The notes under the pieces were generated by a model. That model saw only the letters and a program-made list of their open reading frames with translations. It searched no databases and was not told where the DNA came from. Shown in pieces: positions 39,854 through 49,077 of a stretch of DNA of 64,000 bases. How positions within the stretch are numbered: position 1 is the first letter of the stretch; the number at the start of each line of letters is the position of its first letter. This DNA comes from Candidatus Thiodiazotropha sp. (ex Codakia rugifera) (GTDB lineage: Bacteria; Pseudomonadota; Gammaproteobacteria; Chromatiales; Chromatiaceae). Position numbers and translations under genes: made by a program. The DNA lies in the NCBI GenBank assembly GCA_025656675.1, contig JAHXHN010000001.1, forward strand, positions 62,001 to 126,000, written 5' to 3'.

Positions 39854-42508
39854 CTAAGGTGGATTCTCCTCGCAAGGCAAGCTGAGTGTAAACACAGCAC
39901 CACCGTTCTCGCCATTTTTTGCAGCTACTGATCCATGGTGCTTTTCAGCGACCACTTTGACAAAGCTCAAGCCTAAGCCAATTCCTTTTTTTCGCGATAC
40001 CTGATTCGATTCCGCCTGGGTAAAAGGAAGAAAAATATCGCTCAGCTGCTCCTGTGGAATACCAGGTCCCTCATCCTCTATCTCACACACCAATCTGGAA
40101 CCTGTGACAAAGAGGGTCATAGTAATCCGGCTCTGCGGCGGAGAGAACTTGACTGCATTCTCCAGTAGATTGACAAGCGCCCTTTCCAGTAAGCCCAAAT
40201 CACCTTGCAACCATATTTCGTCCTCTTCAAAATGACGCAAAAGTGTGATTTGCCTGGTCTTAGCCTGAATATAGACTTCATCCATAGCATTGTGTGCCAC
40301 TTCCACGAAGTCGGTATCTGTAAATGAGGTGGTTTCTGCCGCTTCCGCGCGGGCTAATCTCAGAAAATTATCTGCCAGTTTCAGTGAACGACGGGCCAAT
40401 GGCTCGATCTTTTCTGCCAGTTCTTTTGTACTCCCCTCCTGCATCTGCTTCGATTGTGTTAATGAAAGCAATGAGGTAATCGGTGAACGAATATCATGTG
40501 ATAGAAAATTGAGCATTTTCGCACGTGTCCGCTCAGACCGTTTCAGTGTCCCGATATAGGAGAGATTGACGATCACTCCAGGCATCTCGGCATCCAATAC
40601 CTCGAGTGATTTCAACTGCACAAACAGTTCTGTATTGGGAGGTCGAATCGCCTCAAACCGAACGGGTTCTTTATCCAGCAGTACCTTTTTGAAAACAGTC
40701 TGCCATTGTTCACCGCCTTGAATCTCCAGTACATTCAGGAGACGGTAGGCATCTTCACCAAGCAGTTCCCTATCCGACTGATGGCCGAGGTAGAATGATG
40801 CGCGTGGATTGGACATCACCACTCGACCAAGACCATTAATGACCATCAATCCATCATCCATGTGACTAACTGCATTGCTGATCAGATCGCGAAAACGCTG
40901 TAAACGGGCATTCGCCTCTTGCATCTGTTGCATGCGTAGCTCAACCCTCTCCAGCACCCCCCCCTGCTTTGTCTCGGGCTCTAGGGTGAACTGGCGGGTA
41001 AAATCATTAGCGACTTGTAATAGACGCCCTTGCGGTACTTCATTTCTGGGCCAGATCAGTCCCAACTGCCAGTGCGTCTCGGGACGCTCAATCAATGTCC
41101 AAAGCTCTGCGCCTGAGCGTTGCCAATTCCCCGATACCAGTCCATCCAATGGCAAACCGAGTGATTCACCATTTTGTAACAGCTGCTTTCCACTATCCGT
41201 ATCATAGAGCACCCACCCTCGTAGCGGCATCAAGCGAGCAAGAAATTGCATAGCCGAGGTCATATCACTCGGTGGCTGCTCGACCGGCAGCAGCTGCTGC
41301 TCACGCTGCATACGTTCAAGTTGTTCATTCAGATAACGCACGGCCTGATCGAGCCGTCGCCAACTCCAAAGGGGATAGCTCAACATCAAACCAAGTAATG
41401 CAGCGGACGGGGGAAACCAGAACTCCATTCCACGCAACAGAATCCATGAACACAAGAAAAACATCATGACCAGGGCAAGCGAGACCAAAGGCGCTGCACG
41501 CGTGGGGAAGTAGGGATAGAGCACAAACGGCAGAACCACGATCAACGCACTACCCATTAAATGGGGAAGATAACCAACCGGTGTTATTACTTCACCGCGT
41601 CTCAGACTATCAAAAATATTGGCGTTGATCTCCACGCCAGGCATGGGTACTCCATACCCAGAGAGGGGTGTCGGCAACGCATCGCCTATCCCCGTTGCAG
41701 TAACCCCAACCAACACAATCTTGTCCCGAAACAGGTTCGATAGAAAATCCCCCTCGAGTACCTGACTGTAGCTATAACGATGGTAATGGCCTGCTGGACC
41801 GTTGAAGGGAACCAGACGATGTGAATGACGGTTAATCGTGTGAATATTAGGGGCTTGCATACTGATAGGTGCAGTACGCATGCCTGTTTCATCCGGCGCC
41901 AGCCAATTCAACAATGAGAGCATTAAATGGGGCCAGTAGGCCTGCCCCAGCCCTTCATACAGAAACACGCCTCGCGCAATGCCATCCGCATCCAGGTCCA
42001 TGTGTACATGCCCCAAACCTGCTGCCACATTGGAGAGTTCAGGCAATGGCATCGACTCAACTAGCATGCCTCCCTGACGGTGCTCTTCCAGGATGACCGG
42101 CATGAATACACGTTCACTGGCAGCAATCGACTGAATTAACTGGATATCAGATTCTGGGTCTATACGATCCGGTTCGGCAAACAAAATATCGAATACAATC
42201 GCCTTCGCACCCGCTTGCGTAAGCCGATCAACTAACTTCGCATGTACTTGACGTGACCAGGGCCAGTGTCCCAGATTCTCGAGACTCTTCTCATCAACAG
42301 CAACAATAATGATATCGTCTGCAGGGGGCCTGACCATTAAGCCCATCTGTAAGTCATACAGCAGTAAATCCCATCGCCACAGTATTCCGCTTGCAGCTAG
42401 CAGGCTTGTAAAAAGCAGAAGTATCAATGCACTGCGAGTTCTCTCTGAGAGACCCTTATTTCCAGTGTACTTCGTCATAAATTTTGTACTGGGTAGAGCG
42501 TTACTCAT
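39854..42508 (-). CDS. CHASE2-domain sensor histidine kinase
   Basis: An 884-residue membrane kinase. One N-terminal helix is followed by an extracytoplasmic CHASE2 domain (about 60-320; IIIVAVDEKSLENLGHWPWS marks its start), then three helices to about residue 390. The cytoplasmic part contains a PAS-like segment (about 540-640), the phosphoacceptor box FLSHDIRSPITSLLSL near residue 670, and an ATPase domain with NLLENAVKFS, EDEGPGI and GIGLGLSF. It is the last gene of a leftward set after a response regulator and a FecR-like protein. CHASE2 ligands are unknown; the FecR neighbour may be a partner outside the membrane. Confidence 0.92.
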   Translation of the reverse strand: MSNALPSTKFMTKYTGNKGLSERTRSALILLLFTSLLAASGILWRWDLLLYDLQMGLMVRPPADDIIIVAVDEKSLENLGHWPWSRQVHAKLVDRLTQAGAKAIVFDILFAEPDRIDPESDIQLIQSIAASERVFMPVILEEHRQGGMLVESMPLPELSNVAAGLGHVHMDLDADGIARGVFLYEGLGQAYWPHLMLSLLNWLAPDETGMRTAPISMQAPNIHTINRHSHRLVPFNGPAGHYHRYSYSQVLEGDFLSNLFRDKIVLVGVTATGIGDALPTPLSGYGVPMPGVEINANIFDSLRRGEVITPVGYLPHLMGSALIVVLPFVLYPYFPTRAAPLVSLALVMMFFLCSWILLRGMEFWFPPSAALLGLMLSYPLWSWRRLDQAVRYLNEQLERMQREQQLLPVEQPPSDMTSAMQFLARLMPLRGWVLYDTDSGKQLLQNGESLGLPLDGLVSGNWQRSGAELWTLIERPETHWQLGLIWPRNEVPQGRLLQVANDFTRQFTLEPETKQGGVLERVELRMQQMQEANARLQRFRDLISNAVSHMDDGLMVINGLGRVVMSNPRASFYLGHQSDRELLGEDAYRLLNVLEIQGGEQWQTVFKKVLLDKEPVRFEAIRPPNTELFVQLKSLEVLDAEMPGVIVNLSYIGTLKRSERTRAKMLNFLSHDIRSPITSLLSLTQSKQMQEGSTKELAEKIEPLARRSLKLADNFLRLARAEAAETTSFTDTDFVEVAHNAMDEVYIQAKTRQITLLRHFEEDEIWLQGDLGLLERALVNLLENAVKFSPPQSRITMTLFVTGSRLVCEIEDEGPGIPQEQLSDIFLPFTQAESNQVSRKKGIGLGLSFVKVVAEKHHGSVAAKNGENGGAVFTLSLPCEENPP

Positions 42509-42602
42509 AGTTGAGTTGTCACAGTGAATGACATCCCTGCTCTTAGGAAGTTAGCCGAATATACTGACACTTTAACCAATGTGTCATACCTGCCTGTATG
42601 TC

Positions 42603-43928
42603 CTAACGCCTGCCAGGAACAACGATTTGGTAAACATTGGATCGAGATCGCTCATCGGTATCAGTAAATAGTGCCTCCACACCCACAAAGTAGTGCCCAG
42701 GGGGTAGCGGACTGATCAAAAAATAGTGATCGTCAGCAAGTCGCCAAAACAAGACATCTTGTAGCTCGGCATCCCTTGCAAGAAAAAGTCTATAGCCCCA
42801 TGCATTTGCAACCGAAGTCCAACTGACCGCTATTCCGTAGCTGTTGAATTCTGGTTGAAAAAGTGTGGGAACCGGTAATAGTGTCTGCAGCTTCTCCGCA
42901 GGTGGGGCTATGGGTTCCAAAGTAAAATCCCTGGATGCACTGAATCCCTCAAGCCCTATTTCGTCTACACCTCTCAATTGTAGTTTGTAACTACCAGCTG
43001 GAAGTCGGGATATACCAGCACGATTTTCTTGTACTGTCCCACTTGAAACCATGCGCTCCAAACTGTTTAACACTTGATATCGATAGCTTGTTGCACCCGA
43101 CAGTACTGGCCACTCAAGGAGTAGACTATCTGCAGTTGATTGAACAGACATTTCCATTAAATCAGGTTTTGGCAGTAACTTTCGGGGAGTGGCCGGTGGT
43201 TTGCCTTGCTCAACCAGGGTTCCCTCACCCTCACCAACCTCTACAGTTTCACCATCAGCCGTGATATCGACCCGACCTTCAGTGACTTCGCTACGGGTCT
43301 GGGCACTTGCCGAATCAGAAGAGACACGAAAGTCTGTCCCACGCACCACGGTGACTGCAGCCGGGGTGTGTATCTCATATCGGGACTCCGGCTTCTTCAG
43401 TGGCATGACCCGATTTTCAACCCGTCCCCGTTGCAATCGAATACGTGTATCCAACATGCCCATACCATGAAAAGAGGAGAGTGCATCAAACACAACTTCA
43501 CTACGCTCTCCGATCAGTAGCAGCGTATCGTCAGCAAACTTCAATGAGACCACAGAGCCGGCACTGGTAATAACCCGATCACCGGCATTAAGCATAGTAT
43601 CTGCAAGTAACCTGGTGTGCTCATCCTCGCCTCTTCGCTGCAGTGTCGCCGTACCGAATACATAGTTGACTTTTACGCCGGCAAGTACCTCTTTCAACCA
43701 GTCAATGGGTACACGAATCTCGGTGCCGACTGGGATTTCCCTGTCGTTGGCGATGCCGTTGTAAACCTGTAACTGTTCAGGTGTAAAATCAGACTTAAGG
43801 AATCGTTCGGCAACAAGCGTCAGATTTTCCCCTTCATGTAAACGATAAGCCCAATCCTCCGACCATACCGCTGGGGAAACCACTACTGAAAACAGGAGTA
43901 GTAAGATACAGGTGAATTTATTTGTCAT
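42603..43928 (-). CDS. Exported LysM and FecR domain protein
   Basis: A 441-residue protein with a signal peptide (to about Ser23), a LysM-like segment (YRLHEGENLTLVAERFL, then GTEIRVP), a FecR domain (about 90-230; typical KFADDTLLLIGERSEVVFD and TPAAVTVVRGTDFRV), and two fibronectin-like beta-sandwich segments in the C-terminal half. It is predicted periplasmic or at the peptidoglycan. FecR domains in TonB systems transmit signals to sigma factors, but no sigma or TonB receptor is present; the CHASE2 kinase gene downstream suggests a two-component role instead. Confidence 0.85.
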   Translation of the reverse strand: MTNKFTCILLLLFSVVVSPAVWSEDWAYRLHEGENLTLVAERFLKSDFTPEQLQVYNGIANDREIPVGTEIRVPIDWLKEVLAGVKVNYVFGTATLQRRGEDEHTRLLADTMLNAGDRVITSAGSVVSLKFADDTLLLIGERSEVVFDALSSFHGMGMLDTRIRLQRGRVENRVMPLKKPESRYEIHTPAAVTVVRGTDFRVSSDSASAQTRSEVTEGRVDITADGETVEVGEGEGTLVEQGKPPATPRKLLPKPDLMEMSVQSTADSLLLEWPVLSGATSYRYQVLNSLERMVSSGTVQENRAGISRLPAGSYKLQLRGVDEIGLEGFSASRDFTLEPIAPPAEKLQTLLPVPTLFQPEFNSYGIAVSWTSVANAWGYRLFLARDAELQDVLFWRLADDHYFLISPLPPGHYFVGVEALFTDTDERSRSNVYQIVVPGRR

Positions 43929-44121
43929 GCCAATACCCGCCCAGCCACAGTATGAAGATGCGTACTGCTATGCATCCACCTGATCATCGGAAGATGACAT
44001 GACCATTGATCGCATGTCGTCACCCTAAAGACCTATTACACACTAAATAATGCTGATTATACGGGCGCCCTCACCTATTTGCAGAAAATTCTAACCGTTA
44101 GATCACACGAGCTAACATAAA

Positions 44122-44808
44122 CTACGCTTGTTCCTCCAGCTGCTCCAGGCGGTAGCCTTGATGATAAACAGCCTTCAAACGCCACCCATTTTCAGGCGTC
44201 AGACCAAGCTTGCGACGCAAACGGCTGATATGGGTATCCACAGTACGGGTCATCAAACCAGGACCAAAACCCCAGATGCTCTCGAGCAGATGGTCTCGTG
44301 ACAGCAGGCGCCCGATATTGGTGAACAGCATCCAGGCCAGCTGAAACTCCTTTTCTGTCATTTCAACAGGCACGCCATCTATGGCGAGTGTTTTATTCTC
44401 TTTTTGCAGGGAGAATCCATTGACTTCCAGGTGGTCACGACGACCGCTGTGCCGTCTGACCAAAGCTTTGATTCGCGCCAACATAATTTCACGATTGACC
44501 GGCTTGGCCAGATAATCATCGGCACCTTTTTCCAACGCCTCAATGATATCTGCCTCACCGTCACGGTGGGTAATAAAGAATACAGGTAGATCCCACTCTC
44601 TCTCTCCACGCAACCAGCTAAGTACATCAACACCGCTTTTCCCGGGCAACTCCCAATCCATGATTAGCAGGTCATAGGTCTCATGACGCAGCTCACGCAT
44701 AAAAGCATCAGCATTATCAAAGGCTCTACAGATGTATCCTTCCGCTTCCAGCCACTCCTTCATAACGGCCGATTGCACTTTATCGTCTTCCAAATAGGCA
44801 ATACGCAT
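44122..44808 (-). CDS. OmpR-family response regulator
   Basis: A 228-residue regulator: receiver domain with phosphoacceptor Asp in LLIMDWELPGKSGVD (about residue 51) and the switch lysine in DDYLAKPV, then an OmpR-type winged helix (about 125-225; RTVDTHISRLRRKLGL). The CHASE2 kinase two genes downstream is its probable partner. The 193-base gap before the FecR gene shows no obvious terminator, so the three may be one transcript. Confidence 0.93.
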   Translation of the reverse strand: MRIAYLEDDKVQSAVMKEWLEAEGYICRAFDNADAFMRELRHETYDLLIMDWELPGKSGVDVLSWLRGEREWDLPVFFITHRDGEADIIEALEKGADDYLAKPVNREIMLARIKALVRRHSGRRDHLEVNGFSLQKENKTLAIDGVPVEMTEKEFQLAWMLFTNIGRLLSRDHLLESIWGFGPGLMTRTVDTHISRLRRKLGLTPENGWRLKAVYHQGYRLEQLEEQA

Positions 44809-45138
44809 AGGTCACTCCACAAGCATGACGCCTAACAGCCTGCCTCAAGGCAAGGATGGTCCGACTACTTCATATGAGAGCGTCACCAACACCTGCCGGG
44901 ATTCTGATTGCGCATCCTGCACAAACACCAGAATCTCGGAGCCAGGCAGTCAAATCTCCCTCATTCTCGTTACCAGCCCATATATAATAAAGGGAAGTCG
45001 TACTATCCCATTCCTACACAAATACTTGCCCCCATTCCTGGGGGGCATATCCGGGATTTCCCTATGACAGGCGACAAGAAAAAGACAACAGCATACTATT
45101 CACGCTGCTGCCTTTTTCACATCTTTAAACAATCACTC
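44809..45138. other. Gap between response regulator and OmpA-like gene
   Basis: About 330 bases without a credible gene. It contains the OmpA-like gene's terminator at 45079-45112, a second hairpin TGCCCCC/GGGGGCA at 45027-45047 with no T-run, and presumably the response regulator's promoter. Confidence 0.6.
45079..45112 (-). terminator. Probable intrinsic terminator of the OmpA-like gene
   Basis: Read leftward: GGCAGCAGC, an 11-base loop, GCTGTTGTC (nine pairs, two of them G-U), then TTTTTC. It begins 27 bases after the stop at 45139. Confidence 0.65.
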
Positions 45139-45951
45139 TCAGTCTAATTTCAACTCAACACGGCGGTTCTGAGCACGGCCTTCCGCCGTTGAATTATCAG
45201 CAACCGGAGAACCCTCTCCCATACCTTTGGTAGTAAAGATCGCTCCGCTGACACCCTGACTGACCAAGTAATCGGCAACGGCCTTGGCGCGCTTCTCGGA
45301 CAGACTCTGATTGTAGTTTGCGGAACCGGTAGAGTCGGTATGACCGGTAACTTCAACTGACTTCACATCAGAACGGGCTTTAAGTGATGCTGCAACATGA
45401 TCAAGGGTGGCTACATACTCACTGCTTATCTTGTCACTATTGAGTTCAAAGCGAACATCCTGCAGTACGATCTGCTCTGCACAACCGGATGCGTTTACTG
45501 TGGCACCAGCCGGTGTATTTGGGCAGGCGTCCTTGCTGTCAACCACGCCATCACCATCACTATCCAGTTCGCAACCCATGGCATCGACCCTGGCTCCCTG
45601 TGGTGTACCCGGACATTTGTCACTGCTGTCAGCCACGCCGTCGCCATCACTATCCAAGGCACAGCCTTTTGCATCAACCTTGACACCTGCTGCTGTCCCT
45701 GGGCACTGATCTTTACTGTCAACAACACCATCATTATCGGCATCGCCCTCAGCCATGGCCGGCGCAGGTTCACCATAGCAAGAGGTATCTGTGGGTGTTT
45801 TATCACGATATGGTGAGGTCCAGCACTCACCGTATCCGGTACGCCAGACTTTGTCGGTACTGTCATAGGCCAAGCCCTTCTCCGCCATTGCTGAGCTGCT
45901 TATAAGCACAGGTATCAAGGCCAAAGCCAAAGAAATTTGTTTAATATGCAT
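45139..45951 (-). CDS. OmpA family protein with thrombospondin type 3 repeats
   Basis: A 270-residue exported protein: signal peptide ending SSSAMA, a short tryptophan- and cysteine-bearing segment (GECW...TSCYGEP), three tandem 36-residue calcium-binding TSP3 repeats of the form DSDGDGV-D-DxCPGTP (about 70-165), and a C-terminal OmpA peptidoglycan-binding domain (VEVTGHTDSTGSANYNQSLS). It links the outer membrane to the cell wall. AGGAGG is one base before an ATG at 45957 but seven before the ATG at 45951, so the latter is chosen. Confidence 0.92.
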   Translation of the reverse strand: MHIKQISLALALIPVLISSSAMAEKGLAYDSTDKVWRTGYGECWTSPYRDKTPTDTSCYGEPAPAMAEGDADNDGVVDSKDQCPGTAAGVKVDAKGCALDSDGDGVADSSDKCPGTPQGARVDAMGCELDSDGDGVVDSKDACPNTPAGATVNASGCAEQIVLQDVRFELNSDKISSEYVATLDHVAASLKARSDVKSVEVTGHTDSTGSANYNQSLSEKRAKAVADYLVSQGVSGAIFTTKGMGEGSPVADNSTAEGRAQNRRVELKLD

Positions 45952-46000
45952 TTTCATGCCTCCTAGATCTTCTTTATTAACTTTAATGACTGCTGAATTC

Positions 46001-46819
46001 TCAGGCAGCCGTCTCCTGAATCATATGAATATCCCTTTGAGGATAAGGAATGCTGATGCCCTGTTTATCGAATGTAACCTTGATGGCCTCGAGCAGGGCT
46101 GCACGTGTTGTCCAGTAATCTCCTGACTTTACCCATGGGCGAACAGCAAAATCGACGCTACTCTCTCCCAGCTCCAGTAACATGATCGTTGGAGCAGGGT
46201 CTTTCAATACAGTGGTATCCGCTTCGAGAATCTGTCCGATAAGGTCACGCGCTTTTTTAATATCATCGTTGTAGCCTATACCGATGACCAAATCGATCCG
46301 TCTCGTCTTCCTGGCGGAAAAGTTGACAATGGTGCCGCTATAGATTTGTGCGTTGGGCATCGTGATCTCACGATTGTCACCTGTCTTGAGCATGGTATGA
46401 AAAATACGGATTTCCTCAACAACCCCGGTGGCGCCTCCCGCTTCGACAAAATCTCCCAACTTAAAGGGACGAAAGATAATCAGCATGACACCTGCTGCAA
46501 AACTGGCCAGGGAGTCTTTTAATGCCAGACCAACAGCTAAACCGGCTGCACCCAAAATCGCCAATGCAGAAGTGGTATTCACACCCAGCTGCTCGAGAGC
46601 AGCGAGCACGACAACTGCTAGGAGAGCCGCATAGGCAATATTGCTAAGAAAGTTGACCAACATCTGGTCCACACTTCCTTTAACCATAACCTTTTCTAGG
46701 GTTCGGGTAAGTGCTTTTGCTATCCAGCGTCCAATAATGAACACCAACAAAGCCATCACAATCTTGGTACCCCAGGGAATGACATAGGTATTCAGCAGGG
46801 TGTCGAGCGTAAGCTCCAT
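46001..46819 (-). CDS. mscS: MscS-type small-conductance mechanosensitive channel
   Basis: Opens under membrane tension to release solutes during osmotic downshock. The 272-residue protein has the MscS plan: three N-terminal helices, with the pore-lining TM3 glycine/alanine pattern in SALAILGAAGLAVGLALKDSLASFAAG, the PFKLGDFVE turn, and the alpha/beta C-terminal cage (VRPWVKSGDYWTTRAALLE). Length is close to E. coli MscS (286). GGAGAGAGA precedes the ATG, and the GlsB-like gene lies 32 bases upstream in the same direction. Confidence 0.92.
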   Translation of the reverse strand: MELTLDTLLNTYVIPWGTKIVMALLVFIIGRWIAKALTRTLEKVMVKGSVDQMLVNFLSNIAYAALLAVVVLAALEQLGVNTTSALAILGAAGLAVGLALKDSLASFAAGVMLIIFRPFKLGDFVEAGGATGVVEEIRIFHTMLKTGDNREITMPNAQIYSGTIVNFSARKTRRIDLVIGIGYNDDIKKARDLIGQILEADTTVLKDPAPTIMLLELGESSVDFAVRPWVKSGDYWTTRAALLEAIKVTFDKQGISIPYPQRDIHMIQETAA

Positions 46820-46851
46820 GATCTCTCTCCTTTTCTATTCTTTGATATTCT

Positions 46852-47106
46852 CTATCGGGTGTCTAATAGCGGGATTCGGTCTCTCTTCAGCGATCCTACC
46901 ATTATCAATAGGAGTATCCCGCCAAGAGTTGCCGTAATCAATGACTCAATCAAGCCACTGCTATCTACAGCATAAAAATCGAACAAATATCCCCCAATGA
47001 AGACACCGATCACCCCAGAAATCAGGTTGCCCAGTACCCCAGAGCCACTCCCTTTCATGATCAATCCGGCAACGAGACCTAGTACCAGATAAGCCAGTAG
47101 ACTCAT
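46852..47106 (-). CDS. GlsB/YeaQ/YmgE family membrane protein
   Basis: An 84-residue protein of three glycine-rich helices. The family pattern LVLGLVAGLIMKGSGSGVLG at the N-terminus and GVIGVFIGGYL in the middle are clear. The family is called transglycosylase-associated or stress-response, from expression data; a biochemical function is not known. It is transcribed with mscS, which fits an envelope-stress unit. Confidence 0.88.
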   Translation of the reverse strand: MSLLAYLVLGLVAGLIMKGSGSGVLGNLISGVIGVFIGGYLFDFYAVDSSGLIESLITATLGGILLLIMVGSLKRDRIPLLDTR

Positions 47107-47295
47107 CTTGTGTGCGTTTATCTACAATGGTTGCAGCTTAGGGCAATCCATACCCGATAATAAAGGTGGTGCCTGTTAAGAATTGTTAAATCGATATCAC
47201 GATCTCCCCGCTCGCTGACACTATCCATGCCAATGTCAGGGTAAAAAGCCAGGGAATTCAGCTAAGGTTAGGGAGACAACAACAGAGAATGACGT

Positions 47296-47637
47296 ATGTC
47301 AGTATTGCTTGAGTTCAGTATCTTTCCTCTCGATCAAGGAGAAAGCGTCAGTCAGGAAGTAAGCCAGGTGATTGCAATGATTAAACAATCCGGCATTGAC
47401 TACCAGTTGACTGCCATGGGGACCCTGATCGAAACGTCAACCGCTGCAGACGCGTTGTCCATTGTTCAGAAAGCAACTGAATTATTGCACACGGCTGGTA
47501 GTCAGCGTGTTTATGCCACGATAAAAATTGATAGCCGCGTGGGAAAGGAGCATCGTTTACAGGGAAAAATTCAATCAGTCCGTGCCCGGATTGGAGAGGT
47601 AAACATGAGTCCGAATAAACAGGACAATGAGACTTAG
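47296..47637 (+). CDS. MTH1187/YkoF-like thiamine-binding family protein
   Basis: A 113-residue protein of the DUF77 (MTH1187/YqgV) family: a single ferredoxin-like domain starting LLEFSIFPLDQGESVS, with the conserved IDYQLTAMGTLIE strand and KIDSRVGKEHRLQGKI near the C-terminus. Related proteins bind thiamine or its precursors, though this is shown for only a few members. No thiamine riboswitch was seen upstream. It is followed after 29 bases by the HugZ-like gene. Confidence 0.82.
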   Translation: MSVLLEFSIFPLDQGESVSQEVSQVIAMIKQSGIDYQLTAMGTLIETSTAADALSIVQKATELLHTAGSQRVYATIKIDSRVGKEHRLQGKIQSVRARIGEVNMSPNKQDNET

Positions 47638-47666
47638 GGAAATTAACAATACTCGAGAAAAATAAG

Positions 47667-48380
47667 ATGAACAATGAGACTTCTACGGAAGAGCTGATTC
47701 ATGCAATCCAGCGACTTTGGTCTGAAAGCTATCATGGTTTACTGGCAACACACTCGCTCAAGTTTCCAGGTTACCCCTTTGGCTCCTTGTTACCCATCTG
47801 TCGGGATACCAAGGGCTACCCACTGCTACTGATCTCACATCTGGCACAACACACCCGAAATCTAGAAGCCAACTCACTTTGCTCACTGACTTTCACTGAA
47901 CAAGGAAATGGCGATGTACAGCAGTTAGCTCGACTCACTTGCCTGATGCAGGCGGAAACAGTCAATTCAACCAGTACGGCTGAACGCTATTTTCGTTTTT
48001 ACCCCGAAACCCGGCGATATCAGAAGGAGCTCAACTTCCGCTTTTATAGACTCGTTACCCGGCAAATTTATTTTATTGGCGGTTTTGGTTTGGCCCGATG
48101 GTTTGATACAAGTCGTATCCAAACCCCGGTACCCTTCTCCACAGCAGACGAAGCAGAGCTGCTTTATCAGCTAAATGCACATGACCACAGTCAGTTAAAA
48201 AGCCTTACTGAACGTCTGGGGATGTCCGTGACCTCATCCATTGAAGCTGTCGGTGCGGACCCCAATGGACTGGATGTTCGCCTGGGCCAGAACCTGCAAC
48301 GCCTGCACTTCAAACAACGCTACAACCACACAACGGAGCTCTTACAGTACATTGACTCAAAATCAGTCGATGCTTCCTGA
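47667..48380 (+). CDS. HugZ-like pyridoxamine 5'-phosphate oxidase-fold protein
   Basis: A 237-residue protein with an N-terminal split-barrel domain (GLLATHSLKFPGYPFGSLLP, then LAQHTRNLEAN) and a C-terminal DUF2470-type domain (HDHSQLKSLTE, GADPNGLDVR). This two-domain layout is that of HugZ, a haem-degrading oxygenase, but many members have unknown substrates and no haem-uptake gene is nearby. FMN or haem binding is plausible. Confidence 0.82.
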   Translation: MNNETSTEELIHAIQRLWSESYHGLLATHSLKFPGYPFGSLLPICRDTKGYPLLLISHLAQHTRNLEANSLCSLTFTEQGNGDVQQLARLTCLMQAETVNSTSTAERYFRFYPETRRYQKELNFRFYRLVTRQIYFIGGFGLARWFDTSRIQTPVPFSTADEAELLYQLNAHDHSQLKSLTERLGMSVTSSIEAVGADPNGLDVRLGQNLQRLHFKQRYNHTTELLQYIDSKSVDAS

Positions 48381-48423
48381 ATAGAATAACCCGAATTACT
48401 TTGGGGTAGATATTGATGGACAC

Positions 48424-48452
48424 TTGACATTAAACTGCCGCCTAACAATAAC
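48424..48452 (+). promoter_or_regulatory. Candidate sigma-70 promoter of the TusE-like gene
   Basis: TTGACA at 48424-48429, 17 bases, then AATAAC at 48447-48452. The -35 is a perfect match and the -10 matches at four of six. It lies 34 bases before the ATG, which has AGGAGCAGG upstream. Confidence 0.45.
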
Positions 48453-48485
48453 CAACCTTTTTACTTGGTAATAGGAGCAGGCTAA

Positions 48486-48785
48486 ATGAGCGTTGATCTA
48501 CCAGAACGTGATGGAGACGGATATCTCACCGATATGAGCGCATGGAGTCCGGAAATCGCAGAAGCTATGGCGGAAGCGGATGATTATGATCTCAGTGAAG
48601 AGAAGTGGGAACAGATCCTCAAGGCGAGAGAGTACTACGATGAATTCAATGTAGTACCTCCCATCCGAAAGTTTTCAAAGTACCTGGGTGCCGACAAAAA
48701 AGCCATGTTTGAACTGTGGCTCACCGGCCCAATGAAGCCGATTACAAAATATGGCGGGCTGCCTAAACCTACTGGTTGTGTTTAG
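48486..48785 (+). CDS. TusE/DsrC family sulfur relay protein (single C-terminal cysteine)
   Basis: A 99-residue carrier protein whose C-terminal arm takes persulfide on the penultimate cysteine: the end GLPKPTGCV matches the family exactly. The second arm cysteine of true DsrC, about ten residues earlier, is absent; the sequence there is KPITKYGG. This places it with TusE or the DsrC-like relatives rather than with DsrC of dissimilatory sulfite reductase, which needs both cysteines. The middle (WEQILKAREYYDEFNVVP, then KYLGADKKAMFELW) is typical. No tusBCD or dsr genes are adjacent; the next gene is EgtB-like. Confidence 0.88.
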   Translation: MSVDLPERDGDGYLTDMSAWSPEIAEAMAEADDYDLSEEKWEQILKAREYYDEFNVVPPIRKFSKYLGADKKAMFELWLTGPMKPITKYGGLPKPTGCV

Positions 48786-48817
48786 TGTCCAACAGCTTGA
48801 TGGTGCAGACAATACTC

Positions 48818-48867
48818 CAAAGAACGCAAGGAATTATGCTTTTCAAGCAAGTTTTTTGCGTTCTTTG
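48818..48867. repeat. 12-base inverted repeat after the TusE-like gene
   Basis: CAAAGAACGCAA at 48818-48829 and its exact complement at 48856-48867, with 26 bases between. It begins 33 bases after the stop and could end the transcript or be bound by a protein; there is a T-run inside the loop but not after the stem. No gene is seen between 48786 and 49077. Confidence 0.55.
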
Positions 48868-49077
48868 TGCAGTCTGAACGCCTCTATTATATTGTCGTAG
48901 CGATCGATGGCGATGATAGGGAAAATATCGCTTATCCTCACATTGCACATTCGAATTAATGCTGACCTACCTTTGTTTACCAACCGGTATTGGGTTGATC
49001 TTCGTTTCTTTCGGGCTTCCCCCACAATCACACCTCCGTTAACATAGCCTGTTTTTTTACTCGCAGGAGAGGGGAAG

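Noticed and set aside
45397..45816. Repetitive open frames antisense to the OmpA-like gene
   Set aside because: The periodicity comes from the three TSP3 repeats on the coding strand. Short tandem repeats here are protein repeats, not a CRISPR array.
47161..47295. Thiamine riboswitch before the MTH1187-like gene
   Set aside because: The characteristic CTGAGA and downstream helix sequences were not found.
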